In this document: positions 9,168 to 17,543 of the stretch, piece after piece
How the letters are laid out: every line of letters begins with the position of its first letter
Numbering within the stretch: the stretch's first letter is position 1
Assembly: GCA_964498525.1 (NCBI GenBank)
Contig: CAZCGU010000014.1
Coordinates: 1-64,000 of the forward strand
DNA: 64,000 nt
Direction of reading: 5' to 3'
DNA from: DTU098 sp964498525
Lineage (GTDB): Bacteria > Bacillota > Desulfotomaculia > Desulfotomaculales > Pelotomaculaceae
Program-made: the position numbers and the translations under genes
Notes under the pieces: model-generated
Told to the model about the DNA's origin: nothing
What the model saw: the letters and a program-made list of their open reading frames with translations, nothing else
Database searches by the model: none

Positions 9168-9626
9168 GTGGTAAGAAGAGCAAGAGAACGTTGCGAAAGT
9201 GGCGTTTACCACATCGTTTTAAAAGGAATCAACCGACAGGATATCTTCTTTGACGAGGAGGATTTTCAACGTTTTTTAAATACGCTTGAAAAGAAAAAAT
9301 TAGAAAATCGGTTTGTTGTATATGGCTATTGCTTGATGAACAACCATGTTCACATATTGATACGGGAAAAGAACGACAAAATATCGCGAATAATGAGCAG
9401 GGTAGGAACCAGTTATGCATGGTGGTACAACCGGAAATATGGCAGGAGCGGTCACGTCTTCCAAGGACGGTATGGAAGTGAATGTGTCGAGGATAACACA
9501 TACCTGTTGACGGTGGTTCGATATATCCACAACAACCCGGTTAAGGCAGGAATGGTAAAAGTACCTGGAGACTACCAATGGAGCATCGTCCTCGTGCTTC
9601 CCCCTGGTGCATTTTGCCATCATTGA
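9168..9626 (+). CDS. REP-associated tyrosine (Y1/HUH) transposase, 3'-truncated
   Basis: 152 residues from GTG 9168. Single-strand DNA endonuclease/transposase of the IS200/TnpA-REP family. The HUH motif is HVH at residues 60-62 (GYCLMNNHVHILI) and the tyrosine-rich helix follows (SYAWWYNRKYGRSGHVFQGR). The conserved VRYIHNNPVKAG and DYQWS segments are present, but after DYQWS the frame continues into a REP-like palindrome (9580-9604) and a short unrelated tail, so the normal C-terminal part is missing. It may be a naturally short or recently damaged member. The 3' end approaches the convergent gene at 9664. Confidence 0.85.
   Translation: MVRRARERCESGVYHIVLKGINRQDIFFDEEDFQRFLNTLEKKKLENRFVVYGYCLMNNHVHILIREKNDKISRIMSRVGTSYAWWYNRKYGRSGHVFQGRYGSECVEDNTYLLTVVRYIHNNPVKAGMVKVPGDYQWSIVLVLPPGAFCHH
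9580..9604 (+). repeat. degenerate REP-like palindrome at transposase 3' end
   Basis: GGAGCATCGTCCTCGTGCTT followed by CCCCC forms GAGCA/TGCTT(C) arms and shares the TGCTTCCCCC edge with the 9098 unit. It marks the point where the transposase reading frame loses similarity to its family. Confidence 0.45.
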
Positions 9627-9663
9627 CTATCAAAGACACCGGAATTGAGGAAATGATCCTCCA

Positions 9664-10563
9664 TTATGGTGTTAATAATGTGACGCCGGTCAGGTCCGCT
9701 TTGCCGCTTTTCAAAAAGGCATAGGTGATCTTATCCACCTGGCAGTCAACAAACCGAACCCGCTTCAGGCTCTTGTTTTTGAAGAAAGTATCCAAAAGCG
9801 TTGCATTCTGGAATGTCACCCGGGTAAATTCACAATATTCGAACGAACAGCCGCTAATTGTGCCGTCGAAAACAACATCCGTAAGATGGGCGGCATAAAA
9901 GACAGTGTGTTTCCATTCTGCGCCCGCCATTATATTTTTCTGCAGAGCGCTGGATTTGAAGATTGCTCCTGTAAAATCGGCGTCCGAAAAATCGCAGCCT
10001 TTAATATGGCTTGATGAAAATTCAGCTTCTTTGAGGGAACAGCTTTTAAATAAGCTATTGGCTACATTCGAAGCCTGAATGCGGCTGTTGCTGACGTCAG
10101 AATTTGAGAAATCGCAGCTGTCCACATTGTTGCCTTTCAGCAGAAGCCCCGACAGGTCCGAACCGATAAAAAGGCAACGCTGCATATTGGAGGAGCCGAA
10201 TTTTTCATGCAGGTTTTTTAGTCCCGAAAAGTCCGCGTCCAACCAATTTCCGCACGACATGTTCCGGCCAAGTTTTTTCTTCTGTATTTCGGCAGACGTT
10301 TCGGCTGATTGCCGGGCTAAGGACTCAGCCGGCGCATTTCCGGGAGCTGCCGGTGGAAAGCTTTCTGAAAAATAGTTAAGGTCGACGCCCAGAATTTCCG
10401 CCAGTCGGTTAAAAGTAATAATGTCCGGCATTGATTCCCCCCGCTCCCATTTTCCCACTGCCTGTGAACTGATGGACAACTGCTGGGCAAGCCGGGCTTG
10501 AGATAATTTTTTTTCTTTGCGGGCCTCTGAAATTTTACTTCCGACCATCATTGGCGTTAACAT
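9664..10563 (-). CDS. XRE-type HTH regulator fused to pentapeptide-like repeats
   Basis: 299 residues from ATG 10563, chosen over ATG 10587 because AAGGAGAGGG is well placed only for the inner ATG. The first ~60 residues are an XRE/Cro helix-turn-helix (GSKISEARKEKKLSQARLAQ, ending in DLNYF). A short linker leads into a region of ~190 residues of pentapeptide-like units (DFSNSDVSNSRI, CDFSDADFTGAIF), which should form a right-handed quadrilateral helix. Such DNA-mimic-like rods usually bind proteins; with an HTH this suggests a sensor-repressor. No partner gene is adjacent apart from the divergent Tex gene. Confidence 0.8.
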   Translation of the reverse strand: MLTPMMVGSKISEARKEKKLSQARLAQQLSISSQAVGKWERGESMPDIITFNRLAEILGVDLNYFSESFPPAAPGNAPAESLARQSAETSAEIQKKKLGRNMSCGNWLDADFSGLKNLHEKFGSSNMQRCLFIGSDLSGLLLKGNNVDSCDFSNSDVSNSRIQASNVANSLFKSCSLKEAEFSSSHIKGCDFSDADFTGAIFKSSALQKNIMAGAEWKHTVFYAAHLTDVVFDGTISGCSFEYCEFTRVTFQNATLLDTFFKNKSLKRVRFVDCQVDKITYAFLKSGKADLTGVTLLTP

Positions 10564-10876
10564 CGCGGCTACCCTCTCCTTATTCATTTTATCGACACTG
10601 CCATTCTACCTTTATTCACACCGTATTTCAAGATAGAATTATGAAACCACCGGTTGTATTAGCGCTATATTTAGTTGTATCATAGGTGGATGTTCACTGG
10701 AAGGGCCTTTGCAACACTCCATCCTTGACCGCATTAAAATTATTCATCAGCCGGCGTGTCAACAACTCCCGCCCCCTGACATCCCGGGCGCCTAAAAGGA
10801 GAAAATACGTTTGCGCAGAATATATTTTTAAAGACAATAGCGCAAAAACCACTGCCGCTAATGAAAGGAATAGCCA

Positions 10877-13033
10877 TTGAACAAAGATCAGGTTGATATC
10901 ACCGCTATCATCACCACGGAAACCGGCCTTCAACGGCATCAAGTGGAGCGTACCGTCAGGCTTTTGGCGGACAACACCATCCCTTTTATAGCCCGTTACC
11001 GCAAAGAACAAACCGGCGAACTGGACGAAGAACAAATCCGCAACATCGACGAGCTGCACAAACACTATACCGGCCTGGCCCAACGCAAGGCGGAAATAAC
11101 CCGTTTGATTGACGAACAGGGCCGGCTGACAGCCGAGCTGCAGGTTAAAATAGCCGGCTGCACCAAATTGTCCCAATTGGAGGATTTGTACCTGCCCCAC
11201 AGGCCCAAGCGTAAAACCAGGGCCGGCGTGGCCAGGGATAACGGCCTGGAGCCTCTGGCCGCGTATCTTTTGTCCCTGCCCGCCGCCGGCAGCCCGGAAC
11301 AGGAGGCCGGGGCCTATATCACTGGGTCTGTGCCCACAACAGAAGAGGCCCTGCAGGGCGCGATGGATATCGTCGCCGAGATTGTGGCCGAGGACGCCGA
11401 CGTGCGCAGCTGGGTGCGCGACCGGACCCGGCGCGCCGGACGCCTGGTAGCCAACGGGCGCAACACGGCGGAAGACAAAACCTACCGCGATTATTACGAC
11501 TTTAGTGAACCGGTGGGCAGAGTCCTGCCCCACCGGGTTCTGGCCATTAACAGGGGCGAACGGGAAGAAGCGCTCAATGTCTCCGTTGAGGTAGATGAAA
11601 TCCCGATTATAAACTGGCTTCGTACCAGATATTTAAAAAAATTCTCTGTCACTGCCGACTATGTGGAAAAAGCGATCCGGGACAGCTATAAAAGACTCCT
11701 GGCGCCCTCTGTCCAGCGGGATATCCGCAACGAGCTGACTGAAAAGGCGGCAGCCCAGGCCATCAAAGTGTTTTCCAAAAACCTGCGCAGCCTGCTGCTT
11801 CAGCCGCCGGTGCGCGGCAGGGTGGTCCTGGGCATAGACCCGGCCTACCGTACCGGCTGCAAATGGTGCGTCATTGATGATACGGGAAAGCTTTTAGAGA
11901 CTGGCGTTTTTTACCCTACGCCCCCGCAGAAAAAAATCGAGGAATCTGAAAAAGTCCTCTCCGGCCTGGTGAATAAATACGGGGTTGCAGCCATCGTGAT
12001 CGGCAACGGCACGGCTTCCAGAGAAACAGAGCTCTTTGTGGCGGAATTTATCAAATCCAATCACCGGCCGGGTCTGACCTACACCATCGTCAGCGAGGCC
12101 GGGGCCAGCGTTTATTCCGCTTCCAAACTGGCCAAAAAAGAATTCCCCGAGCTGGATGTGTCGGAACGGGGTGCGGTTTCAATCGCCCGCCGTATTCAAG
12201 ATCCTTTGTCCGAATTAGTAAAAATCGAACCCCGGGCGGTCGGCGTGGGGCAGTACCAGCATGACCTGCCGCCCAAACAGCTCGATCAAAAACTATCCGA
12301 AGTTGTAGAATCAGTGGTCAACTATGTTGGCGTTGACCTGAACACGGCCTCTGCGCAGCTGCTGAGTTATGTCGCCGGCATCAAACCGGCGGTTGCCGAT
12401 AATATTGTGCGCTGCCGTGACGAAAAGGGCGCGTTCAGGAGCCGCCGGGAGCTGACCGGTGTGCCCAGGCTGGGGCCTAAGACATTTGAGCAGTGCGCCG
12501 GGTTTTTGCGGATCAGCGACGGAGAAAACCCCCTGGACGCCACGGCCATACACCCGGAGTCATACGACCTGGCCCGCCGCTTCCTGGACCTGATCGGCGC
12601 AAGTTTGAACGAAATAGGCAGCCCCGGCGTCAGATCCAGGATTACCGGGGCCGATCTGGAAAGGAGCGCGGCGCAGCTTAGCACCGGCGTTCCAACCCTG
12701 CGGGACATTGCCGATTCCCTGGCCCGGCCGGGCCGGGATCCCCGGGAAGATCTGCCCCTGCCGGTATTTCGCACCGACGTCCTGAGCCTTGAAGATTTGC
12801 AGCCCGGTATGGAACTCACCGGTACTGTCCGGAATGTGGTGGATTTTGGCGCCTTCGTGGATATCGGCATCAAAAACGACGGGCTGGTTCACATCTCCGA
12901 ATTGTCGGACACCCGCGTGCGGCACCCGCTGGATGTGGTTTCCGTAGGAGACGTGGTCAAGGTATGGGTGCTGGCGGTAGATGCGGAAAGAGGCCGAGTC
13001 TCACTTTCCATGAAAAAGGGTATGGGCGTATAA
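10877..13033 (+). CDS. tex: Tex-family RNA-binding transcription accessory protein
   Basis: 718 residues, close to the family norm. N-terminal Tex helical region (residues ~1-190), YqgF-like RNase H fold (~310-440, VVLGIDPAYRTGCKWCVID), helix-hairpin-helix region (~490-560, GVPRLGPKTFEQCAGFL) and a C-terminal S1 RNA-binding domain (~645-715, GTVRNVVDFGAFVDIGIKND). Start TTG 10877 follows AAAGGAA. Cytoplasmic, binds nucleic acid and influences transcription; a conserved housekeeping gene standing alone here. Confidence 0.95.
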   Translation: MNKDQVDITAIITTETGLQRHQVERTVRLLADNTIPFIARYRKEQTGELDEEQIRNIDELHKHYTGLAQRKAEITRLIDEQGRLTAELQVKIAGCTKLSQLEDLYLPHRPKRKTRAGVARDNGLEPLAAYLLSLPAAGSPEQEAGAYITGSVPTTEEALQGAMDIVAEIVAEDADVRSWVRDRTRRAGRLVANGRNTAEDKTYRDYYDFSEPVGRVLPHRVLAINRGEREEALNVSVEVDEIPIINWLRTRYLKKFSVTADYVEKAIRDSYKRLLAPSVQRDIRNELTEKAAAQAIKVFSKNLRSLLLQPPVRGRVVLGIDPAYRTGCKWCVIDDTGKLLETGVFYPTPPQKKIEESEKVLSGLVNKYGVAAIVIGNGTASRETELFVAEFIKSNHRPGLTYTIVSEAGASVYSASKLAKKEFPELDVSERGAVSIARRIQDPLSELVKIEPRAVGVGQYQHDLPPKQLDQKLSEVVESVVNYVGVDLNTASAQLLSYVAGIKPAVADNIVRCRDEKGAFRSRRELTGVPRLGPKTFEQCAGFLRISDGENPLDATAIHPESYDLARRFLDLIGASLNEIGSPGVRSRITGADLERSAAQLSTGVPTLRDIADSLARPGRDPREDLPLPVFRTDVLSLEDLQPGMELTGTVRNVVDFGAFVDIGIKNDGLVHISELSDTRVRHPLDVVSVGDVVKVWVLAVDAERGRVSLSMKKGMGV

Positions 13034-13230
13034 ATGCATAAAAATAAATTTTTTGTTTAAACTCCCGGAATATAGCGGCGGCAAACCGGGAGAGTCAGTT
13101 GATGCAAAAAACACCCTCAAATAGCTGTTCCAAAGGGCAAAAAGGAACAAGTTTTGGATTATCCCCTTGTACATAAAAATGCAACTAATAGGGAGCATGT
13201 TATCCATGTGGCGCGTTTTGGAGAGTGTGA

Positions 13231-13285
13231 AATTCCGAGAAATACAAAGTTATCAAGAGTAACCGCTGGTTAATAGAGGGAGGAA
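13231..13285 (+). repeat. diverged copy of the leader segment found in the chimeric transposase fragments
   Basis: CCGAGAAATACAAAGTTATC... through ...AATAGAGGGAGGA aligns with the second half of the repeats at 1-134 and 4872-5005 (CGAGAAATGCAAAGCTATTA...ATAGAGGGA). Here it has no transposase part and supplies the ribosome site GGGAGGA of the following gene. This suggests that the chimeric repeats arose by joining a transposase 5' end to a gene leader of this kind. Confidence 0.6.
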
Positions 13286-13292
13286 CTTAAGC

Positions 13293-13637
13293 ATGCTGAA
13301 GTTTTATTGTTTTCCCACCTGAACTACCTGCCGGAAAGCGAAAGCGTGGCTTTCGGAAAAAGGCGCCCACTATACTTACCATAACATCCTCAAAGAACCG
13401 CCCACTGCCGCGGAACTGTTTGCATTGGCCGGCCTGGGCGGCATAAAAATGCACGATCTGCTTAACGAAAGAAGCAAGACTTATAAGGATATGAAAATCA
13501 ACGCCAAAGACCTTTCTGAGAATGAAGTGGCGGAGCTTTTATCCGCCAACCCCAAAGCTATGTTTCGCCCCCTGCTCACCGACGGGAAAAAACTGGTGGT
13601 AGGATTCCAGCTTGAGCAAATGGAGGCTGTTTTGTAG
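13293..13637 (+). CDS. ArsC/Spx-family thioredoxin-fold protein, probable selenoprotein (in-frame TGA at 13320)
   Basis: Read from ATG 13293 (ribosome site GGGAGGA, well spaced), the frame gives MLKFYCFPT, a TGA, then TTCRKAKAWLSEKGAHYTYH and continues to TAG 13637: 114 residues, the normal ArsC/Spx length. Relatives have CxxC at this position (PTCxTCRKA); the TGA falls exactly on the first, catalytic Cys, giving U10-T-T-C13. Downstream text is ordinary for the family (HNILKEPPTAAELFALAG; NPKAMFRPLLTDGKKLVVGF). The downstream half would have no ribosome site if the gene were simply broken. Likely a selenol-based reductase acting on disulfides, arsenate or similar; the substrate cannot be told. 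The alternative is a point mutation TGT/TGC to TGA. Confidence 0.75.
13331..13356 (+). promoter_or_regulatory. candidate bacterial SECIS hairpin
   Basis: Starting nine bases after the TGA, CCGGAAAGC pairs with GCTTTCGG (one bulged G) around the nine-base loop GAAAGCGTG, which starts with G. Position (loop ~18 bases after UGA) and a G at the loop start fit loose bSECIS models for SelB recognition. Being inside coding sequence, the match could be partly chance. Confidence 0.5.
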
Positions 13638-13651
13638 AGGACGGAAGAAAA

Positions 13652-14389
13652 ATGAAGAAAAAGATCCTGCTAAGGATTGCCGCAGGTATAGCTGTTTTTC
13701 TGCTGGTACCGGCCATATTTTTTATGGCTGATTCCATTTTGGGAAATCCTTTAACGGCAAAGATAGCGAAAGGTAAGGCCCTGGAATATATAAATGATAA
13801 ATACGGACATTTGAATTTAGAGATTAAAACTGCCGTCTATAATCCTAAAGACGGCTCATATCTTATTTCTGTCAATTCCGGCGCGAGTATGGATACCCAT
13901 TTTTTTATCAGTTACCGGGATGGGGAAATATTCAGAGATGACTATGAGGTTTCAGTCCTTTCCGGTATGAATACTATGGACAGGTTTTGTACTCAATACA
14001 AAAAAAGCTTAACGCCATTGGTGCAGGCAAAAATCAATGATGTTACTAATATATCTGTAATGCCGGAAAAACTCACCAAATACGATATTGCCCTTGATTC
14101 AGTCTTTGATCAAAGACTAGTAGAAAATGTTGATATCGTGATCAGCTGCACTGGTGGTACGGATGCAGAACATTTTTCTGATATTTTAAAGAAAGTCTAC
14201 AATGTAATGAAAGAAAACGGGTACGCTGCCGCAAAATTCGGCGTTACCGGTCAGCATGAAAAAGTTTTAACTGAACTCAGGAATATTAAGCCCGCACACA
14301 TTGAAAGTGAAAACTTGGAAAACATTTTACAGCAGGCGATTGCCAATGCGGAATATGATGGGATCACTACCTTTAGCAAAGGCCATTAA
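13652..14389 (+). CDS. hypothetical membrane-anchored protein (YfjL-like)
   Basis: 245 residues. One N-terminal membrane segment (residues ~6-28) and an extracytoplasmic part beginning GNPLTAKIAKGKALEYINDK, which resembles YfjL-like proteins of Bacillus. Starts 15 bases after the selenoprotein-like gene with a GAGGACGGAAG ribosome site, so the two may be cotranscribed, though no functional link is evident. Moderate AT content like its neighbours to the right. Confidence 0.65.
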   Translation: MKKKILLRIAAGIAVFLLVPAIFFMADSILGNPLTAKIAKGKALEYINDKYGHLNLEIKTAVYNPKDGSYLISVNSGASMDTHFFISYRDGEIFRDDYEVSVLSGMNTMDRFCTQYKKSLTPLVQAKINDVTNISVMPEKLTKYDIALDSVFDQRLVENVDIVISCTGGTDAEHFSDILKKVYNVMKENGYAAAKFGVTGQHEKVLTELRNIKPAHIESENLENILQQAIANAEYDGITTFSKGH

Positions 14390-14465
14390 GCCAACTGTTT
14401 TTGCCCTCTTCCGGACTTCATGAGCCCTTGAGATTGCTTTTAGCGGACAATTATAGAGGGGACAA

Positions 14466-14487
14466 GGGGACAAGGTGCATTGTCCCC
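14466..14487. repeat. palindromic hairpin GGGGACAA/TTGTCCCC
   Basis: Perfect 8-bp arms around GGTGCA, followed by another small hairpin (CACGCCC/GGGGCGTG). It has the look of a REP-type intergenic palindrome but a different sequence from the 27-bp family. It lies at the junction with a truncated gene. Confidence 0.6.
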
Positions 14488-14529
14488 CCCACGCCCATGG
14501 GGGCGTGATATACGGGGACAAGCAGGCGG

Positions 14530-14802
14530 ATGCATTGCCCCCGCCATCAAGGTAAGAATCTTATCGACCGAAACCAGGAGGTCGTAGGATTTGATATAGA
14601 ATTGGCCATGTATATTGCCCGCCACCTGGATATGCGGCTGGAAGTTGTCAATATGGATTTTGGCGGGATGATCCCGGCTTTAATAGCAGGTAAGGTTGAT
14701 CTAATCGGCGCCTGTATTACCATTACGGATGAGAGGGCTAAAAGTGTATTGTTCTCCGAACCCTACTATAAAGGCGGTATAGCAGCCATCGTCAGGGATT
14801 AG
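14530..14802 (+). pseudogene. fragment of amino-acid ABC transporter substrate-binding protein
   Basis: About 80 residues match the middle of family 3 solute-binding proteins: VVGFDIELAMYIARHLDMRL and GMIPALIAGKVDLIGACITI, then ITDERAKSVLFSEPYY. The signal peptide, the first ~50 residues and the last ~110 residues are missing, and the frame ends at TAG 14800-14802. No permease or ATPase gene is beside it. A remnant left by a deletion next to the palindromes at 14466. Confidence 0.7.
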
Positions 14803-14837
14803 GCTGTGGCGCTTCTTCGGATAGAAAGGATTTAAAG

Positions 14838-15446
14838 ATGGGGAAAAAACCACTTCTGTTCAATAGAATTGCCGCTGTTTACGGCCTCTTTTTTTATTGG
14901 CAAGTAAGGAACTACCGCAACATTTTGAATAATATCAAGGGGGAGTTGGATTTCTCCATCCACCAAAATGTTATCGACATCGGATGCGGTACGGGAGCGC
15001 TATGCAAGGTGCTTCAGGAATATGGTCCGGAGGTGACCGGACTCGACCCTGCCGAAGCCATGCTGGCGATTGCCAGGAAAAAGATCTGGAAAACGGTACA
15101 AAAGGAACCGTGTATCCGGTTTATTTGCGGTAATGTGCTAAATGGACTCCCATATCCCGCCAAAAGTTTTGACCTGGCCATAACATCCTATGTGGCCCAC
15201 GGGTTCACGCCCAAAGAGAGACTGAGCCTTTATAGTGAAATGAAAAGAGTAACCAGGCAGACTGTCGTTTTATTAGACTATAACGAACAACGTTCGCTTA
15301 TTACCGATATTGCAGAATGGTTGGAAGGAGGTGACTATTTCAGCTTCATTGGGAGCATCAGGGATGAACTGGAGCAACAGTTTGGCAATCTCAAAGTCAT
15401 AAATACCGGCAAGCATTCTGCGATGTATGTATGTAAAATTGAGTAA
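14838..15446 (+). CDS. class I SAM-dependent methyltransferase
   Basis: 202 residues with a Rossmann methyltransferase core: motif I VIDIGCGTGALCKVL (residues ~46-60), an acidic end of strand 2 (VTGLDPAEAML), and motif IV-like PAKSFDLAITSYV. The first 35 residues include an amphipathic/hydrophobic segment (AVYGLFFYWQVRNYRNIL). Substrate unknown; UbiE/demethylmenaquinone-like and toxic-compound methyltransferases share this build. The ribosome site AGAAAGGA precedes ATG 14838. It stands alone. Confidence 0.8.
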   Translation: MGKKPLLFNRIAAVYGLFFYWQVRNYRNILNNIKGELDFSIHQNVIDIGCGTGALCKVLQEYGPEVTGLDPAEAMLAIARKKIWKTVQKEPCIRFICGNVLNGLPYPAKSFDLAITSYVAHGFTPKERLSLYSEMKRVTRQTVVLLDYNEQRSLITDIAEWLEGGDYFSFIGSIRDELEQQFGNLKVINTGKHSAMYVCKIE

Positions 15447-16426
15447 GGGCTTATGATATCTCAAGTCACCTTCGAATTCTAAAATATAGAATCAAAACAA
15501 TGGCCCATTCAAACGGTAAGCATATTTTCAATCAGTTTCCAACATCCAAATATTACACTTATTCTGTTAAAGCACCGCAAACCCCAGGGCCTTCCATCTA
15601 ATTGGGCTGGAAAAAAAAGATAACCCTGGCCGAACTAGTCAATTCTGCTGTTCCGGGCTGGAAATGGTTTGCTACTTTTTACAATATATTGTTGCCGCTA
15701 ATAAATGCAATAAGAAATAAATATTTAACTCCGCTCGTTGCGAGGTGTTAGAATCAAAAAGAGAAAATGGTTGTGACAAAACGTATTACGACATTGCAAT
15801 GAGACACCTTAATTTTTACAGGTGGTGATGCGGAAGGTTATCAGGCTATTTGAACTTGCCCGGTTTTAATAGACAAGCAGGGTATCCCTGTTATTAAATG
15901 GGGATATAATGAACGGGGGCAGGTATATACGTGAATTCAAGAACTTTTGGCCTGTGAAGGAAGAAGGTCCTTTACAATGAAGAACCGGATCACAGTTGCC
16001 ACGATGACCGGGGAACCAGGATAGCAACATGGAATAGTTTGACACAGGTTGTGCCAATACAAAAAAACCAGTCGCCCTTTTCGAAAAATAACGCACTAAC
16101 TGGTGGTGGATCAAAGCACAGCCAGGAGTTTAGCAGGTCTGAAAGGAAAAAAGCGGGATCTCGAAAAGCAGTATTTTACTTAGCGGAAAACTTATGGCAG
16201 AAAACTTACAAGGGATCTTTTATAGCCGTTAATCCGGGTTTTGGATTGCGGAAACGGTTTTAGGATACACAAAAGCGCATAAGTTAGCGGGCTTCAGGGG
16301 TTGTCATAGTGTCTACATCTGCCTGGTAAGGGCGCTATTGGGGAATTAAGGCCACAAAAGAAGCCATACTGGAAAGACGGTTCTTGTTATTTATCAATAA
16401 AAATGAATTTTAGGAGGGTCACTAAC
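15447..16426. other. gene-poor stretch
   Basis: About 980 bp with no coding frame I can support. Short frames at 15866-16114 (minus) and 16039-16263 (plus) have no ribosome site and no family resemblance. No tRNA, repeat or clear terminator was found. Possibly decayed DNA between two accessory islands. Confidence 0.5.
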
Positions 16427-16795
16427 ATGGCGAAAGATATACCAAGCGGTTATGCTGGTTCATTCAGGAAAGGCGTTTCGGATTCATTATTGGAAGACAA
16501 AAAGAATTATGATGGTGTGTTTTTACCATTTGATTTGCCCCATAAAGACGACGCTATTGAAGCTTACAAAAAAGGACGCCAGGAAGGGGACGAACTAAAG
16601 AAAGAATCCGAAGCGGGCGCTCAAGGCGCTGCCTACAGGAGAGGCCTTTCGGATTCACTTTTGGACGAGAAGAAGGATTACGATGGCAAATATAAACCCT
16701 TTGATCTGCCCAAAGCGCAGTTAGCATCTTACAAAAAGGGCCGCGTAGAGGGAGATCAATTAAAGAAAGAAATAGAGGCCAGAAGTCAGGATTAA
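16427..16795 (+). CDS. small duplicated-domain protein, unknown function
   Basis: 122 residues from ATG 16427, preceded by GGAGGG at a good distance (an in-frame ATG at 16403 lies before that site). Two ~50-residue repeats: FRKGVSDSLLEDKKNYDGVF then FDLPHKD...YKKGRQEGDELKKE, and YRRGLSDSLLDEKKDYDGKY then FDLPKAQ...YKKGRVEGDQLKKE. Highly charged, no signal peptide, no membrane segment. It ends at a terminator (16944), so it is a monocistronic gene. Family not recognised. Confidence 0.7.
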   Translation: MAKDIPSGYAGSFRKGVSDSLLEDKKNYDGVFLPFDLPHKDDAIEAYKKGRQEGDELKKESEAGAQGAAYRRGLSDSLLDEKKDYDGKYKPFDLPKAQLASYKKGRVEGDQLKKEIEARSQD

Positions 16796-16943
16796 ATGTA
16801 ATGGGATAATCCCCTTACTCGGGTTATGCATTCTGAGAAAGGGACAATATAGCCGTTTTGCCAAAAGGGCGTTCCCTTGATACCTTTGACGATAGTATGG
16901 CAACAGTATGGTGACAGTATCAAGTTAGAACCGTCGCTGGATA

Positions 16944-16975
16944 GGGGGTAACCTGTAGATACCCCTTTTTCTTTT
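16944..16975 (+). terminator. rho-independent terminator
   Basis: GGGGTA ... TACCCC hairpin followed by TTTTTCTTTT; 150 bp after the duplicated-domain gene. Confidence 0.7.
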
Positions 16976-17204
16976 CTCCAATAGATTGTCCTTACTTGGG
17001 TTAACACGCTAAAAGCGCCATAGTGGATGGAATAGAAGCAAGTAAGAAAGGCAAAGGAAAAATATCATTGCCTGCAAGAAACTTATATTGCTTTTTGGAA
17101 CTTCCGCCCTAATGGGTGCGTCCCATCCAGGCATTCTGTTACAGCTTAACAAATATTGTTTGATTTGATACCATTTGGTGCAGTAATCAATTCTTGGGAG
17201 TGCT

Positions 17205-17543
17205 GTGTTTTACAAGCCAGGTCTGGAGTATAATACTCCAGACTTTTTCTTTTTGTCAGACATAGCTCACAACCGGTTAATATTAGCGGACAGAAAGGCC
17301 AACAGGAAGGAATTATCAACACATGCAGAGAAAAGAACAATACCCAATATTGTGGTTGATCTTGGACGTTTGGCTCGCTCCCCCGCTGAGAGCTTATTTG
17401 TCGCAAGTCTTGTGCCGCTACTATTAAAGATGAAGCCCACGGGGTATTTCCTCAAGTTACCGGCGGGATGCGATTCTAATTTGACGGAAAAGATAAAGAA
17501 AACACCTGATATTTTAATTCTGGAAAGGAAGGGTCGGGCATGA
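17205..17543 (+). CDS. doubtful short frame ahead of nitroreductase gene
   Basis: 112 codons from GTG 17205, but the first part reads through a perfect terminator hairpin (17221-17255), so that start is not credible. The 3' half (VVDLGRLARSPAESLFVASL...) overlaps the next gene's ATG by four bases (GCATGA), a pattern seen in translationally coupled genes, so a shorter protein starting after 17255 cannot be excluded. No family recognised. Confidence 0.2.
   Translation: MFYKPGLEYNTPDFFFLSDIAHNRLILADRKANRKELSTHAEKRTIPNIVVDLGRLARSPAESLFVASLVPLLLKMKPTGYFLKLPAGCDSNLTEKIKKTPDILILERKGRA
17221..17255 (+). terminator. rho-independent terminator
   Basis: GTCTGGAGT / ACTCCAGAC, nine perfect pairs around five bases, followed by TTTTTCTTTTT. 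It would stop plus-strand transcription entering from the left or act as an attenuator in front of the nitroreductase gene. Confidence 0.85.

Noticed and set aside
10694..11533. 279-codon minus-strand frame opposite the start of tex
   Set aside because: Shadow of the tex gene; no start signal or domain.
13072..13092. CTCCCGG/CCGGGAG inverted repeat after tex
   Set aside because: No T run on the plus strand and a long loop; too weak to call a terminator of tex.
15866..16263. Short frames on both strands in the long gap after the methyltransferase gene
   Set aside because: No ribosome sites, no recognisable protein pattern, and overlapping each other on opposite strands.
17205..17253. 5' part of a frame starting at GTG 17205
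   Set aside because: It reads through a perfect terminator hairpin with T run; such a sequence is not credible as coding DNA.
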